64,000 nucleotides of DNA from Tigriopus japonicus (taxonomy: Eukaryota > Arthropoda > Copepoda > Harpacticoida > Harpacticidae). The notes below the pieces were generated by a model. The model saw nothing but the letters and a program-made list of their open reading frames with translations, did no database searches and had not been told where the DNA came from. Shown here one piece after another: positions 52,601-63,564 of this stretch (the first letter of the stretch is position 1; each line of letters starts with the position of its first letter). A program made the translations under genes and the position numbers. The stretch covers positions 181,629-245,628 of the forward strand of contig JAAGOF010000095.1 in NCBI GenBank assembly GCA_010645155.1, given 5' to 3'.

Positions 52601-55600
52601 GGTTCTATATTATGTCAACCTAGAAAAATATAAAGGATGCATTGCTCACTACCGAGACTAGTCACGGGTTTGAACTAGAGTGAGGATCTTGTTTATTGTA
52701 AGGAAGTGATTAACTGAAGGTGGGTTATTGAGGTAGTTAGGAAGTTTAGTAGAAGCATATCTAGAAGCGTAGAAGCAGCATATGAGATGGAGTAGAAATA
52801 ACCATGATCGATCAAGTTTCACAATATAAGCTGCGGTTTTCAATCACAGTTTATGCAGCAAAACTTGATCGAGCTTGTGGATTTCTACTCCATCTCAAAT
52901 GCTTCTGTCATGCATGCTTCTACTATACTTCCAAACATGCTCAACAACTGAACATGACTCATCATAGGGAGACCAATAGATTGCCAAAAAGAACGGGCTA
53001 TCCAATGCTCCAGTACGAATGATTTGGTTGATTTTCGAATTTGAGCCAACTAGAAATGGTTCTCAAATCCAAAATGCAGTGGAAACGTTTTTACCTCACA
53101 ATTCTAAGTTCGGTTCAATAACAGATGAACTGTTGATCTCGTTCAGAAGCATTATAAACTAGATACTAATGCTGGACGAAAAATTCTTCCAAGCTAGTTG
53201 CTCTCATCACAAAACCTGAGTTTGTTGAGCACGGAACGAATGTTCTGGTCCCCTTCTAAGATTTTTTTTCTGAGACCGTCCTAACTAACGCTCATAACAA
53301 CTCACCTAACAATGCAAGCCGAGAAGCTATCACCGTAGGCAAGAAGTCTCGAATCTCGCATGCAATTCGCGCTTTAAAGAGGCTATAATCATAAACGGCA
53401 GATCAACGTTGGTCGGAGACATTCTTGGTTTTGGTTTTGCTTTGAATTGAATTGCGGAGTGGTCTTCTATGGGAATTCTCAAGTGCATTTAACTTTTCCT
53501 TCCGTTCACCAGAGAGGATGAAATTGAATTCCAAAATTCCGCCCGATACAAGAAAAAAGCTCGTCACTACATTGCATATCATCTCTGTCAAATTGGAAGG
53601 AAATCCAATTTTTCTGTCTTCCCCATTTCACTTTCACTTCATGAAATATTGAAATGAAGTCATCTACATATGAACAATAGATGAAAGTAGGCTGGAAAGA
53701 AGGAATAAATGAAGAAAGACGAACTGTTACATTGAGTATGGTCCACAAGGCAATTCAGACCTTTGGATCCATATTAAACAAGCCAATCTTTATTCCAGGT
53801 TGTGGGCGTGATATCCGTGTTCTTCATTGTTGTCTCCATCGTGTCTTTTTGTCTAAAAACCCATCCTGATATGCGGGTCCCTTTGATTCGAAATGTGACC
53901 GTGATGACCACAAATAACACGTGGGCATGGACTCTAGACAAATACCAGACCAACCCGCATGAGGCATTCTTTTATGTGGAATGTATTTGCAATGCGTGGT
54001 TCACCGTGGAGATCATTATGCGGTTCATCTCGTGTCCAAATCGATGGGTTTTCCTCAGATCCAGGTAGGGTTGCCCAACCGATCGATTCGTTTCCAGGTT
54101 CAATCACTCAAGCTCGCACAACTTTCGAGAGCAATGTGTACGTTTGGATGGAACACAAGTTCCAATTTGAGCAGAAAATTGAGTTCCTTCCTAGGCTAGC
54201 AATGGAATGATCAGGACAATTCAAATAAAGTTACGAGTAAAATCAAAGATAATTTGATAATTTGAAGGCAGTTTGGTCGAGTAAAACTGTTTGGAAGAGA
54301 ACTTTAATAATTTCTACGTCAGTTCAGACATTTGTCTCTTGCCCATCGAAAGATAAATGATCAAGCTCTACAAAAAGAGGAACACTATCCTTTGTGGTCT
54401 TTCGTTACTTTTTTCACCCTTTCTCCATTAACTATTGCATTAAAAGGTAAACGGGATTAGCTTAATTAATTGGTCATACAATGACCGCATTTTCCCTACT
54501 GAACAAAATTGTGGCCAATAGTGGGGTGAAGCGGCCCAGGTTGATTTTATACTAGATTCATGTTACCATTTCTTGGACACTAGAGCCTAATACGGTCGAC
54601 AACCCTTTCATTAATTAAAAAAAAAGTAATGAAATTGAACCAGAGAGGGGAAAATCTGGAACCTACTCGAGCTCTTCTCCGTTGGTTTCAAAGCTGTCGA
54701 GGACCAAGATTAATCGTTGGTCCGGATTTTTTGCTTGTTAACCACGTACTGTGTACACTATTTCGTGATGGATGGACGGTCTAATGGGCGTGTGTGTAAA
54801 AGTATGTAGTACTTGTCCCAATCTGAAACGAACAAACCCCTCCGGGGACACAATCTGGTAACGAACGAGGATAGAAAAGATGTCAATATTTTCCGTGTGG
54901 ATATTTCTCTTTCCAGTGTGAACATCATCGACTACGTGGCCACGTTAAGCTTTTACATCGATTACCTGTTACAAATCCTGGCTTCCCATCTGGAGAATGC
55001 AGATGTGCTCGAGTTCTTCTCGATCATACGCATCCTTCGTTTATTCAAACTCACGCGACATTCGTCGGGGCTGAAAATCCTCATACAGACTTTCCGGGCC
55101 TCGGCCAAAGAATTGATGCTCCTGGTGTTCTTTCTCGTCCTGGGCATCGTTATTTTTGCCTCTTTGGTGTATTACGCCGAGCGAATCCAGGTAAACGAAC
55201 TTCTTTTAACCGAGCCTTGGATAATTTTAACTAGAGCTTTTTAGTTGGAACGGTGAAATGCAATCCAACCACCTAACAATTTTGAAGCAAGGACGATTAT
55301 TCTTTGGAGCTAATGTCTCATACAAGATTTGAGATAGGTTCAGGTTATAAAAATGAGTGCAAGATGTTGGGCACCTTTTAAAGAAGCGCCCGCATGATGA
55401 CGTCACGCTAGTTCTTGGGGGCTAGGAAATATTTATTCAAACCTCTGGAGAAAACAAAGGGCTACATTCCTAAGGATTATTTTCGTGGTGAACATAAAAG
55501 GGTGTAATAAGTGTATTACAAACAATACTCTTGTATATTGAACTGTATCAAAATGATCTTCATTTTTTAAAAGATATTCCGCGCATGAGTTACAAAATCG

Positions 55601-58600
55601 ATATATTTGAGTTATCTGAGGGAGGCCAAAATTGTAGCTTAACAAAATTGAACCAAAGAGCACTATTAGAGCCTGGTTCCATTTGTCCCATTGTCTTATT
55701 CTAGGCCAATCCTCACAATGACTTCAATTCCATTCCGTTGGGCCTGTGGTGGGCTCTAGTTACGATGACCACGGTGGGTTATGGCGACATGGCTCCCAAG
55801 ACCTACCTGGGTATGTTTGTGGGTACATTATGTGCCTTGGGTGGAGTGTTGACCGTGGCCTTACCCGTCCCAGTCATCGTGTCCAACTTCGCCATGTATT
55901 ATTCCCACACTCAAGCCCGAGCCAAACTCCCTAAGAAACGTCGACGAGTGGTCAACGTGGACTTGCCCCAATCAGGCGGGGCAAATCGGGGACGTGGGGG
56001 CGGGCCCAAGGGTGGGAAACTGGCCGGTAAAATGGGTAAGTACCAAGAGTTGGGCAGGCTTGATTCAGATCTGTGACACAAAGGCAAATGTACAACTTGG
56101 ACTCGGACAATCGATTTGTATATTCATCATCTGAAGATAATAACTTACTGAAACAATCTCTCGAGCAAAGGAATCGCCTGTCCTGAATGTGTCTGTAAAC
56201 AAGTCCGTAGTCTGCTAAATTGGGTCCATGTTTGGGAGCAAGTGTCCTCCTCATCGTCATCGTTCCTGCCTTCCCTTCATTCCTGCTATCGGACTGAAGT
56301 TAGTGGCCAAACTCATTCATCACAGAAATGGCCTTTTTGTGATGACCAATGGCATCCCTCCTGTCAGCCTCTTTTCTGCTTATTGCTCCTTTGAGAATCA
56401 GTCTCGGGAAATTTATGTCTCAAAAGTTGAAAGACCATGTCGGCCCTTGAGCCTACTTAGTATCAGCTAGCTAGCTATCCAACAAGGAAAGCGAGGGTAC
56501 TTTTTATGCAAGAAGGAAGAAAAAAAACCGGATCAAAAGATGAAGTTGAAGAAGAGCTTTCATCAGAGTGCTTGGCAAGAAATGACCACAGCCAAGTCTA
56601 ACCCACATATTCTCGCTATCCGCTGCTGTCATGAACCGCGTGGAAAGAAAAAAGAAACCTTATCCAAGCGGAGCTCCTGGATTCCATACGCTTTCGTAGT
56701 AACGGAGAAAGAGAGGGAGAGCCACCAGCCTTTTGTGGAAAAAGTGAGTTTTTTGAGACCAAAAAGGCGTCCGTACATCATGTAAGATGGGGAAGAGGAA
56801 GAAGAAGTAGAAGAAGGAGAGGCAGAAAAAGAGGAACTGCTCTCCCTGCCTTTGCATCTTGAAATGTAATCCTGGGTCTGTTGGTAAAAGCAAGCGTCTT
56901 CTTCTTGGTTTTCTTCTCTTGCCGTGGCATTTGATGCCGCTGAGTTCCAAGCTCTAACATTAATCTTGAGACGGGGCCAAAGTGGAACAGCTATTGCCAA
57001 CCAGCAGACGGGGGATTCCAATGATCCATGATGCAGAATCAACACCAGGAACCTTGGGTAAACTTACTCGTCCGACGACTTGTCAAGCCCCCCTATACTC
57101 CATATAGTACACACTTCAGGCCATTGCCACTCAAACTCTTGAAATGATGATACAAAACACATTTAACTCTGATTAAGCTTTGTTTGAAGCCCTTTAGAGA
57201 GATTCGTATTTCAATGAGCAAATGAAGAATTGGTTTAGAAATCGTGTGCAAGGTCATTCGAGGTCGATCAAAATAGTTCCCAATGCACCAAAGTTTTCCA
57301 CATGCTCCTCTTGAAATTACTTGAAAGGGTGGCCCATTTATTTCTTGGAGTAGTCTGAGCCATATACCCAAAGAAGTCAAATAGTCAATTGCTTTCAAGA
57401 TGGCAAGACCTACACCAAATGAAAGGGTCATTTCGGAGGAACGACATTGATTGGCAAGTTGTCTGCTTCACATTGAATAGTTTTGGCAAGGCCATGTGCA
57501 AGATTTGGATTTTGTCTCTTCCAAATGCACAGCAATGCATTGGCAGACTTGTCGACATAAAAAGTGCAATTGTGCAGGCCTTCAATTGTGTTCACGCACA
57601 AACTACGGTTGAATTTTGTTTCATATGATTCTAAGTTGAGAGCCTAAAAGAGGGACTAGATTGGCCGAAATAAGATTCAGACAAGAGAGGTCTTAGCAAT
57701 TAAGTTACCCCAAAAAAGCAATTTTAGACAGATTAACGCTCATGTTACAAGTTGGTATTCCCTATCGCCTGACCTCTCACATTCAAAATCACTCAAAATT
57801 GCGTTGTTTGAGTGGTGACTGGATGAATCTACTTGTCGTTAGTTAAAGCTGTCTCCGAACCACTTTCAAAGTCAGCAAAAAAAAGTATATTTTTACAAAT
57901 GGAAGCAGAATGATAAAATGAATGATTACTTACCTCTTAAGTGAGTAAAATTGCCCCTAAAACATAAAATACAAGTACACCCATCACCCTTTTTTATAAG
58001 CGCACAGGTATTCCAAGCCTAGAATGAAATTCGACATCACAACGAGGACAGCAAACGTCTTGGCTCTAACCTAGATAACCTGTCTGTCTGTTCTCTCCAA
58101 TCAAGGGACAAATGGTGATCGCAGCACTAATCGTTGGGACATGAGCCCCGTACCTGGACCACGTCCCATGCCCATTCAGCCCCGGCGTGCGGCGGCGGGC
58201 TACCATGACAATTCCTATGCCCCCTTCTCCAATGAAACAGCCACAACCAACAACATGAACATGACCAATCGAAGCAGTACGTCCGTCCTTAGTGTTCGCA
58301 ATCCCTCCATAACCTTGAAAACTGCAAGACCCCCTCCTTCCCTAAGAGTACCAACATCCTCCCCGCCTCCTCTGATCACCACTACTACTAATAATACGAC
58401 GACGAATGACACCCACGATGACAGCAATTGCAGCCAAAACTATAACATCAACAACAACCAACAACAACAGCAGCAGCCACCTCCTCCTTATCGCCACAAC
58501 TCGAACACCAACACAAGTGGGGAAGAAGAGGGCGGGTCTTCGAACACGCCTCTCCTCTCGGCGATTGCATGAGTCCAAACACCCGCCCATCTGATTGCTC

Positions 58601-61600
58601 CTTGCTCTCTTCTTCCATTTTTCCACCACGTGCGTGCGAGACCTTGATCCCAGAGTAAGACCTCTCAGCATCCTTGGACAGGGAACTTGGCGGGCTTTTC
58701 GGCCCCCTTCTCAACAGCTGACTTCTAAAGTTGCAGCTGCTGAAATTCCTGTCCAAATTTTATCACTCGCTCTCTGTACATACTACACCTCTCGTACATT
58801 TGCGGAATCTTCCACTGTCTCTCTCTCTCTACTATTAACCCACACGACGCTTTTAGTATAATTGGTATCATTATTATTATCATTATCATTACTAATAGCA
58901 TTTGAACATAGAGAACTCATGGTATTTCTCTCTTATTCTTCCAATTACCTCTCTATCTCGCTCTTGCACAGGCACACATGTCTTGCTACTCACTAACTTT
59001 TGAATATTTGTTATAATCAAATCGTACTAAAATCGTAACATTGTAGACAGTCAAGAAAGAGAATTGATCTCCCAATCAATTATTAGTGTCGGTGTCGCTA
59101 TTCCAAAGGCACAAAAACCATCGTTTCTCGTCGAAATTTCACCTTAGCCAAATTTTCTTTCATTCCTTGGTTTTATGTGCGAACTTTTTTGAATCTGGCT
59201 CTCTTGAATGCAAAACTCTCCAAAGAGAGGCGAAAACATCTTGACAAAGGTAATGGTGAAGGTATATCCGACCACAAGTACCAAAGAACATTCATCATGA
59301 GACATCTTGAAAGACATGCAGAAACAAAACAAATCTAATTTGAAGTATTGCCGTATTGAGTAACTTCGTTTTCCAAAAACTGTCGTGATTGGCCAATATT
59401 TAGCCTATTTTATTCTACTTTCCAGTTTCTCGGCTCAATCCCATGTAAATTATCAACACCTACTTTTAGAGAAGCGCTCAAAAAACACGACCCTTGTTTC
59501 TAAAAAAACTTTGTCATTCCACTGGAAGCTTTCAGATGCACGTTGACTCACAACTTTCTCTACATCTACGGATAAATCTCTCTGTCTCGTTGCTCGATGT
59601 TGTACTTTGTTTTGTATCTCTTGTAGTATAGCCTCATTAGTGTACATAATTTAGTGTCAAAGGTGCAGGGAGTGCTCGTGGAACTAATTGTTCTTGGCTC
59701 TTGATTTTTCATTAGAAGCAGAGAGGTGGACTAACCCTCTGGGTCCATTACAGACTAAAAGGAAACGATTTTCCAGGGATTTGCATTCTCTGAGCGCAAT
59801 GTGCCGTGAGATGGCATCATTAAATCTGAGAAAATAATTTCACGATTTCCAGCGAATCTTCCATTAAGCTTAATGGTCATTCAAGGGGAGGCACAAGTTC
59901 GAGAATGTCCTTGTTAGGTTGCTTGCTCTCTGAGGCGTTTTCCAAGTCACTCGATCCCCAATGGCCAGACGAAAGGGCACCACCCTACTTAAACCATCAT
60001 GGGCTCTTGGAAACGAACGAGCGAGCCACTTCTGCGGATAGACTCATGTAGAAACAATACACAGTAGGTCGGATGGTAGCTGCTCCAATTGTAATAGCTC
60101 GAGTATACCAAAGTGTACCCAAAATTGTCAAGCTCCAGTGTAGTTTGTGTTCAAAAGGTGCCTTTAAATGAAGCTTATGTACTGAGAATATTCTCTTACT
60201 GTTCTTTGGTATGCTCTAGCTGTATTTGAATTAGAGCACTTAACATCCAGCCTAATAGGCCATCACGAGGAGTCCCTCATTATCTAGGGATCACCCTTCA
60301 TTCCCATGTAGACTACGACTCGATCGAGTGGAAAAATGGATAGATCGGATCGGTAGAAAAGAGTTGTTGAACTAATCATAGGCGATAACAAGTCGCATGT
60401 ATAAATGTAATACATGTAACCAAGTGTTAATCGGTCGGGTCTACTTGTAAATACGTGTCTTTTTATCTTGTTATTGTACATAATTCTGCGGAGGTCCGCT
60501 TTATGTTCTATGTATGATTCCATATCTACTCTGAATGCTAAGATGTGTATAAAAGTAGATTCAGATTAATCATTCTCTCAGTGAGATCTTCTCACGGTAG
60601 TCTGTTCTATAAATTGCATGATTCGCGGTCACATACAAATGTTCATTATGTTTGTTAAAAAATCAATGTACTGTACATTCATTATGCTCCATGAATGTTC
60701 TGTAGTGTATAACAGTAGTGCAATTTTATCTATGGCCAAACATGGCGTCCAAACGTTATTACTTTTTTTTTTCATGAACTTGCAAAAATTGCTTTAAGTG
60801 ATTGTAACGTACGTAATGCACACTTGGCGTACTCACAAGCTCTGAAAGAGACCACGGTCCTGATGACCACAATTTCGTTCCTTCTCGTCTTAACTTTCCT
60901 ACTTTTTTACTCACCACTTCAACACTCTTTTGGCATTTCTCTGTGCGTAACTGATTACTTGCTCTTCCAATCTTCATGCCACTCTAAATGCAACATCACT
61001 CTGAGAAGAAGGCACCTCTCTGTGTTAGCTAATTGCCATTTGTTCTTCTTTTCCATTCTCTCTTACTTTGAATAGTCTCATTTGACGTGGGTGTCTTCTA
61101 ATTCTATTCTCTCATCATGCAGGCATGGGTCTGGCCGGGATTCCTCTCAATCCCAATGGTTTTGGCATCAACTCAATGATGGGTGGATTACCAGGGACTG
61201 CAGGTGTCGGACCTCGGCCGAACATGGGCATCATGGCCATGATGGCCACGGCTGTGTCTCAACCTGCGGCCATCGCAGGCATCCCATCCATAATGACATC
61301 CACAGCCCGATCTAGTTCGTCGCTTAGCAATGGTCATGCCGCCAACGGAACCAAATCGCCCTCGGACAATGTCGCCTCCGAGAGCCGGAAAACGTCCTTG
61401 GGATCACGTGGACCGTCACCCAGTTTAAGTGGACCTTATGGTCGACGGCCGTCGCCCGTTTTACCCACACCTCAAATATTAGAGCCATGGGATCTCACAT
61501 CCCGTGACCGCGAGCCCCGTGGGGGCGTTGGGCTTGATACCAGCTGTACTACTAGTAGTAGCAATGGCGGGGGCAACAACCGCCTCAATCGATTGGGTTC

Positions 61601-61955
61601 TGTGACCCCCAACCTGACCAATAGCAACCGTTCCAATTCCATGTGTCAAAACCCCATCCATCCACCTCCTTTCTCACCCTCGTCCTTGTTGCCCGAGGGA
61701 TCGCCCTCAGGCTCGATACGCTCAACCCGATCTTCCTCGTTGACAACTGCTCCCCTTTTGCAACTCTCGAAAGCCTCCGTTCAATCTGTTCAGACTCCCA
61801 CCACTAACACGATCTCAACATCGACGAATCTATTACCACCTTCCAGCAGCTTTGATGTGCTTCCACCGGCTTATTCCAAAGCCAATGAAGATCTCAATGA
61901 CAGGACGAGTCTAGGTGTGACCAGTTATGATTACGGCGAGCGTACCTATCTCTGA
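40367..61955 (+). CDS. Shaw: Shaw/Kv3-type voltage-gated potassium channel, long isoform
   Basis: Six exons: 40367-40678, 48904-49098, 53799-54064, 54917-55190, 55705-56035 and 61123-61955, giving 736 residues; a 614-residue form uses the last exon 58106-58572 instead. Each subunit has a T1 tetramerisation domain (1-104) with the Shaw/Kv3 zinc pattern H70-x5-C76-x20-C97-C98. S1-S2 lie in exon 3, and the S1-S2 loop carries NVT and NNT glycosylation sequons. The S4 sensor is [16 protein letters not shown] (about 296-311). The filter is TVGYGD (372-377), and S6 has the PVPVIV gate hinge (403-408). The protein forms K+-selective plasma-membrane tetramers that repolarise neurons. The start is the ATG before DVENRC, matching the usual Shaw N-terminus; the frame stays open upstream without a better start. 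The subfamily call rests on the T1 and pore sequence and is firm. Confidence 0.96.
43053..43222 (+). mobile_element. tRNA-derived SINE, copy 2
   Basis: Starts GGAAGCCAGAGTGGCCAC, with an exact B box GGTTCGAATCC at 43118-43128 and the same non-tRNA body as copy 1 (GTCGGGAGAAATCCTT, CAGGGAATCGCATTCCTTGT, AAAATCCGCAA). It differs by a deletion of roughly 17 bases after the B box and ends in an A-rich tail. It lies in Shaw intron 1, in the sense orientation. Confidence 0.85.
43248..43580. mobile_element. hAT-like non-autonomous element B
   Basis: 333 bp, starting TAGTGTTGGACCGAAA and ending TTTTTCGCTCCATCACTA, which are imperfect inverted repeats of each other. The interior contains CGAAA-rich motifs. 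The ends resemble element A at 15467-15710. It lies 25 bp after the SINE copy and has no transposase frame. Confidence 0.55.
48904..49098 (+). CDS. Shaw: Shaw exon 2: T1-S1 linker
   Basis: Codes residues 105-169, phase 0 at both ends. It reads [17 protein letters not shown] at the start and [18 protein letters not shown] at the end. The second block is the conserved stretch just before S1 in Shaw channels. The acceptor is TCATTTCAG and the donor AAG|GTAAAA. Confidence 0.93.
49869..49902. repeat. (TCA)n microsatellite
   Basis: Trinucleotide run with one TTA interruption, in Shaw intron 2. Confidence 0.9.
51926..52360 (-). CDS. Unrecognised minus-strand ORF, possible retroelement remnant
   Basis: A stop-free frame of 144 codons runs antisense inside Shaw intron 2. 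It has no ATG at its start. The translation is protein-like, with [15 protein letters not shown], then [20 protein letters not shown], then [20 protein letters not shown], ending in a His/Phe-rich tail. The KYLGLP string is reminiscent of the region after the polymerase core of some non-LTR reverse transcriptases, but no catalytic YxDD motif is present in the open part, so this is only a hint. It could equally be a host exon or chance. Confidence 0.25.
   Translation of the reverse strand, partial: RGAFALSKNFGVLIIKYLGLPFSFNNAIVHFLTSTTSLEIWLKQIALDRITSVTLGSNFENVQLNLFKDLPKTPPITLISDIRSYFWRSRVLPLISVYPKHRRLMFREILDAVHHVNCNRKEFHPVPSDDFRYHVLYFCRTPKP
52726..52950. repeat. Imperfect inverted repeat with ~90-bp arms
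   Basis: The left arm (52727-52820) and right arm (52860-52950) pair along most of their length. Landmarks are GAAGCATAT/GTAGAAGC, GAGATGGAGTAGAAAT against ATTTCTACTCCATCTC, and GATCAAGTTT against AAACTTGATC. The loop is about 39 bases. It may be a small foldback element or a structured intronic RNA. Confidence 0.65.
53799..54064 (+). CDS. Shaw: Shaw exon 3: S1 and S2
   Basis: Codes residues 170-257 plus two bases of Ser258. S1 is [19 protein letters not shown] and S2 is [19 protein letters not shown]. The extracellular loop carries two N-glycosylation sequons (NVT, NNT). The donor is CCAG|GTAGGG, phase 2. Confidence 0.94.
54065..54916 (+). other. Shaw intron 3 (852 bp)
   Basis: Bounded by GTAGGG and CTCTTTCCAG. 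No repeat or secondary exon is seen. Confidence 0.9.
54917..55190 (+). CDS. Shaw: Shaw exon 4: S3, S4 voltage sensor, S5
   Basis: Completes Ser258 and codes residues 259-349. S3 is [20 protein letters not shown]4 has positives spaced every third residue (R296, R299, K302, R305, with K311). S5 is [20 protein letters not shown]. The donor is CCAG|GTAAAC, phase 0. Confidence 0.95.
55191..55704 (+). other. Shaw intron 4 (514 bp)
   Basis: Bounded by GTAAAC and TTATTCTAG. AT-rich, nothing further seen. Confidence 0.9.
55705..56035 (+). CDS. Shaw: Shaw exon 5: pore loop, filter, S6
   Basis: Codes residues 350-459 plus one base of Gly460. It holds the pore helix [10 protein letters not shown], the filter TVGYGD, S6 with PVPVIV, the conserved post-S6 block [20 protein letters not shown] and a Gly-rich linker. 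The donor is ATGG|GTAAGT, phase 1. If this donor were not used, the frame would run only 13 more codons (tail [12 protein letters not shown]) to a stop at 56076. Confidence 0.96.
56036..58105 (+). other. Shaw intron 5, proximal part
   Basis: Intron between the shared core and the first alternative last exon. It contains purine-rich stretches near 56780-56840 and no other supported exon. Confidence 0.85.
58106..58572 (+). CDS. Shaw: Shaw alternative last exon A (short-isoform tail)
   Basis: Acceptor CTCTCCAATCAAG, then a phase-1-compatible frame of 154 residues to TGA, giving a 614-residue channel. The tail starts [14 protein letters not shown] and is Pro-, Ser-, Thr- and Asn-rich. It contains a six-Gln run (CAA/CAG mix) followed by PPPPYRH, a PPxY motif for WW-domain proteins such as Nedd4 ligases, and ends LLSAIA with no PDZ signature. 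I see no usable phase-1 donor inside it, so it should be terminal. Confidence 0.85.
58573..61122 (+). other. 3' UTR of short isoform / distal intron 5
   Basis: 2.55 kb, AT-rich, lying after the stop of exon A and before exon B. It contains an (ATT/ATC)n tract at 58866-58893 and no AATAAA that I could identify. It is 3' UTR in one transcript and intron in the other. Confidence 0.6.
58866..58893. repeat. (ATT/ATC)n simple repeat
   Basis: Trinucleotide run in the 3' UTR or intron between the two Shaw last exons. Confidence 0.85.
61123..61955 (+). CDS. Shaw: Shaw alternative last exon B (long-isoform tail)
   Basis: Acceptor TCTCATCATGCAG, then GC completing Gly460, and 276 residues to TGA. The tail is Ser/Thr/Pro/Gly-rich with several SP and RRPSP phosphorylation-type sites. 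Near the end it carries LPPAYSK (PPxY, 707-710) and finishes GERTYL, where T-Y-L fits a class I PDZ ligand (S/T-x-hydrophobic). Exon A and exon B enter from the same donor in the same phase, so they are mutually exclusive ends. Confidence 0.9.
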
Positions 61956-62671
61956 CTAGCGTGCTTGCGGTGGAACCATTCCAAAGGCAGTTGGAACGAG
62001 ATCATCTCCATTGTGCTGCTCCCTGGACCGTTTCAAGTGGCTTCTCTTCGTGCAACGGGGGTCAAGTGGTGGAGGAATAACCGAGATTGTGTGGGCGTAA
62101 AATTTTGACTTTAGTCGAGTCGAAATGTAAATCTCTGAGGGCCAGCTGCTTCAAACTTTGGCCTAGGTTTCTTGTCTCGTTTTAAAACCGACCCCCTTAT
62201 CATGCCTGCTGTAGTGTAATGGCACGTCACAACTGTCGTCCACTAGCAGCATCTTCAATCCCACGTTACGAGAATCTAGGACGGGTGGAACACTTTTTTA
62301 TAATCGCAGGATTGCAACTGTCACTCTATCTCTCGCTCTCTCACTTTCTCATTATTTATCTCGATAGTGTACATGCATGTGATAAAAAATAAGTCTATGA
62401 TTCTTATTCTCATGGTTATGAATTTTTGGATCTTCTTCTACGTATAATTATCATCTCAATCATTTAAGTTTTCAAGAGTACTATCGACACCTTCATTACC
62501 AATTATGTACGTATGTATCCATCTCTTTTCAAGTGTGTTCGTTTTCCATGACATATATAAGCTCTATATCTATCTCAATGAATGTAAGTCAACAACATAC
62601 TACTCCTCGAAATCATGGTAATTTAATAATATAAAACATCTCGGACTTGAATGCCTATCATTTCGAGCCGA
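61956..62671. other. Tail-to-tail spacer
   Basis: 716 bp between the Shaw long-isoform stop (plus) and the stop of the minus-strand gene. It must hold both 3' UTRs, which probably abut or overlap. No canonical AATAAA is visible on either strand; AATAAG occurs near 62388. Confidence 0.5.
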
Positions 62672-63564
62672 TCAGAAAGGCGAAACTCCCGACGTAGTCT
62701 CATCACGACTTAATCGCGAGTGCATGTGCTTATTGAGAGCTCGTTTATGTAAAGTGGCCACGCTAGTGGTCGTCGTTCCCCCTCCTCCTTGACTGCCCAT
62801 GGAGGCCGCTCTTGACCTTGGCGGTCTTTGTCCCATGTTCCCGTGCGACGAGGTCCTCCGACGAATCTGTGTGGGATGCTGATTACCGGCGTCGTCCACG
62901 ACCATCTCAATCACATCTCTGCAACGGGAAAGACAGAATCGAGGGTATTGATCAACGAACGTGGAGCGGGATTCTCTGAGCTGTAGTGTTAATCCCTCGT
63001 TCCCTAGTTCCCTGTGGAAGTAAGTACGTAAGTGCGGAAGGTGCACTTCGACGACCTGGAGCTGACTTCAAACTTTTCCTTGGAGCTCGATCTTGTTTGA
63101 ATGGGAAGAAAAGTAGTCGAGGAGGACTTTGCCTAATACGAAAAGCCCTGTTCTGTGAGTACTTTTTGTTGCGACTTTGGAACAGGTTCCATTATTTGCC
63201 ATGCCCTCTCTCTTTCTCTCTCTTGAACTGAAATCCTTTTCCAGGATAGCCTCCAGCGAGCATATGAGAGTAGGTACCTCATTGTTTTTCAAGTTCTTTT
63301 GTTCTTGAACTTACTTTGAAGGAGCACGGGGACAGGGAAGACAAGATGGAAGGGTCGTCGTTGCAGTAATTGCACTCAAAGTACATGTTGCTGCCAAATT
63401 GCTTACGGCCTACGTTGTCACGGTTTCCATTTACGAAGTAGTACATACGTACCTATCCAATCCACCCACAGAGATGACGGAAGAAGCTCTCGAAACCGAT
63501 TGAGGGGATCGGCCCAACAATTTCCGCTCCAAAAAGCGAAGCAAATCCAAAACTCCATCGGGAC
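62672..63564 (-). CDS. 3' end of an unrecognised minus-strand gene
   Basis: Three exons join in frame on the minus strand: 63564-63453, 63390-63315 and 63055-62672 (stop TGA). Their introns are 62 and 259 bp with GT/AG ends, and phases 2 and 0 match exactly. The pieces read PDGVLDLLRFLERKLLGRS...; then NMYFECNYCNDDPSILSSLS (a CxxC pattern with another Cys); then VVEVHLPHLRTYFHRELGNE... followed by DVIEMVVDDAGNQH and an Arg/Ser/Gly-rich tail ending GVSPF. In the last exon an inner acceptor (TTTCCCGTTGCAG, at 62922) could shorten it. The gene continues past the right edge: exon 1 here begins mid-codon, and a phase-1 piece ending HAESR|G at 63984-64000 may be the next exon. I do not recognise the family. 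Confidence 0.6.

Larger units (their letters stand above)
49099..53798 (+). other. Shaw intron 2 (4.7 kb)
   Basis: Bounded by GTAAAA and TTATTCCAG. It contains a (TCA)n microsatellite, the unrecognised minus-strand ORF at 51926-52360 and the imperfect hairpin at 52726-52950. Confidence 0.85.

Noticed and set aside
58215..58756. Several minus-strand ORFs opposite the Shaw exon A tail
   Set aside because: They are antisense to a coding exon of Asn/Thr/Gln/Pro-rich sequence and produce only low-complexity Val/Leu or Arg translations.
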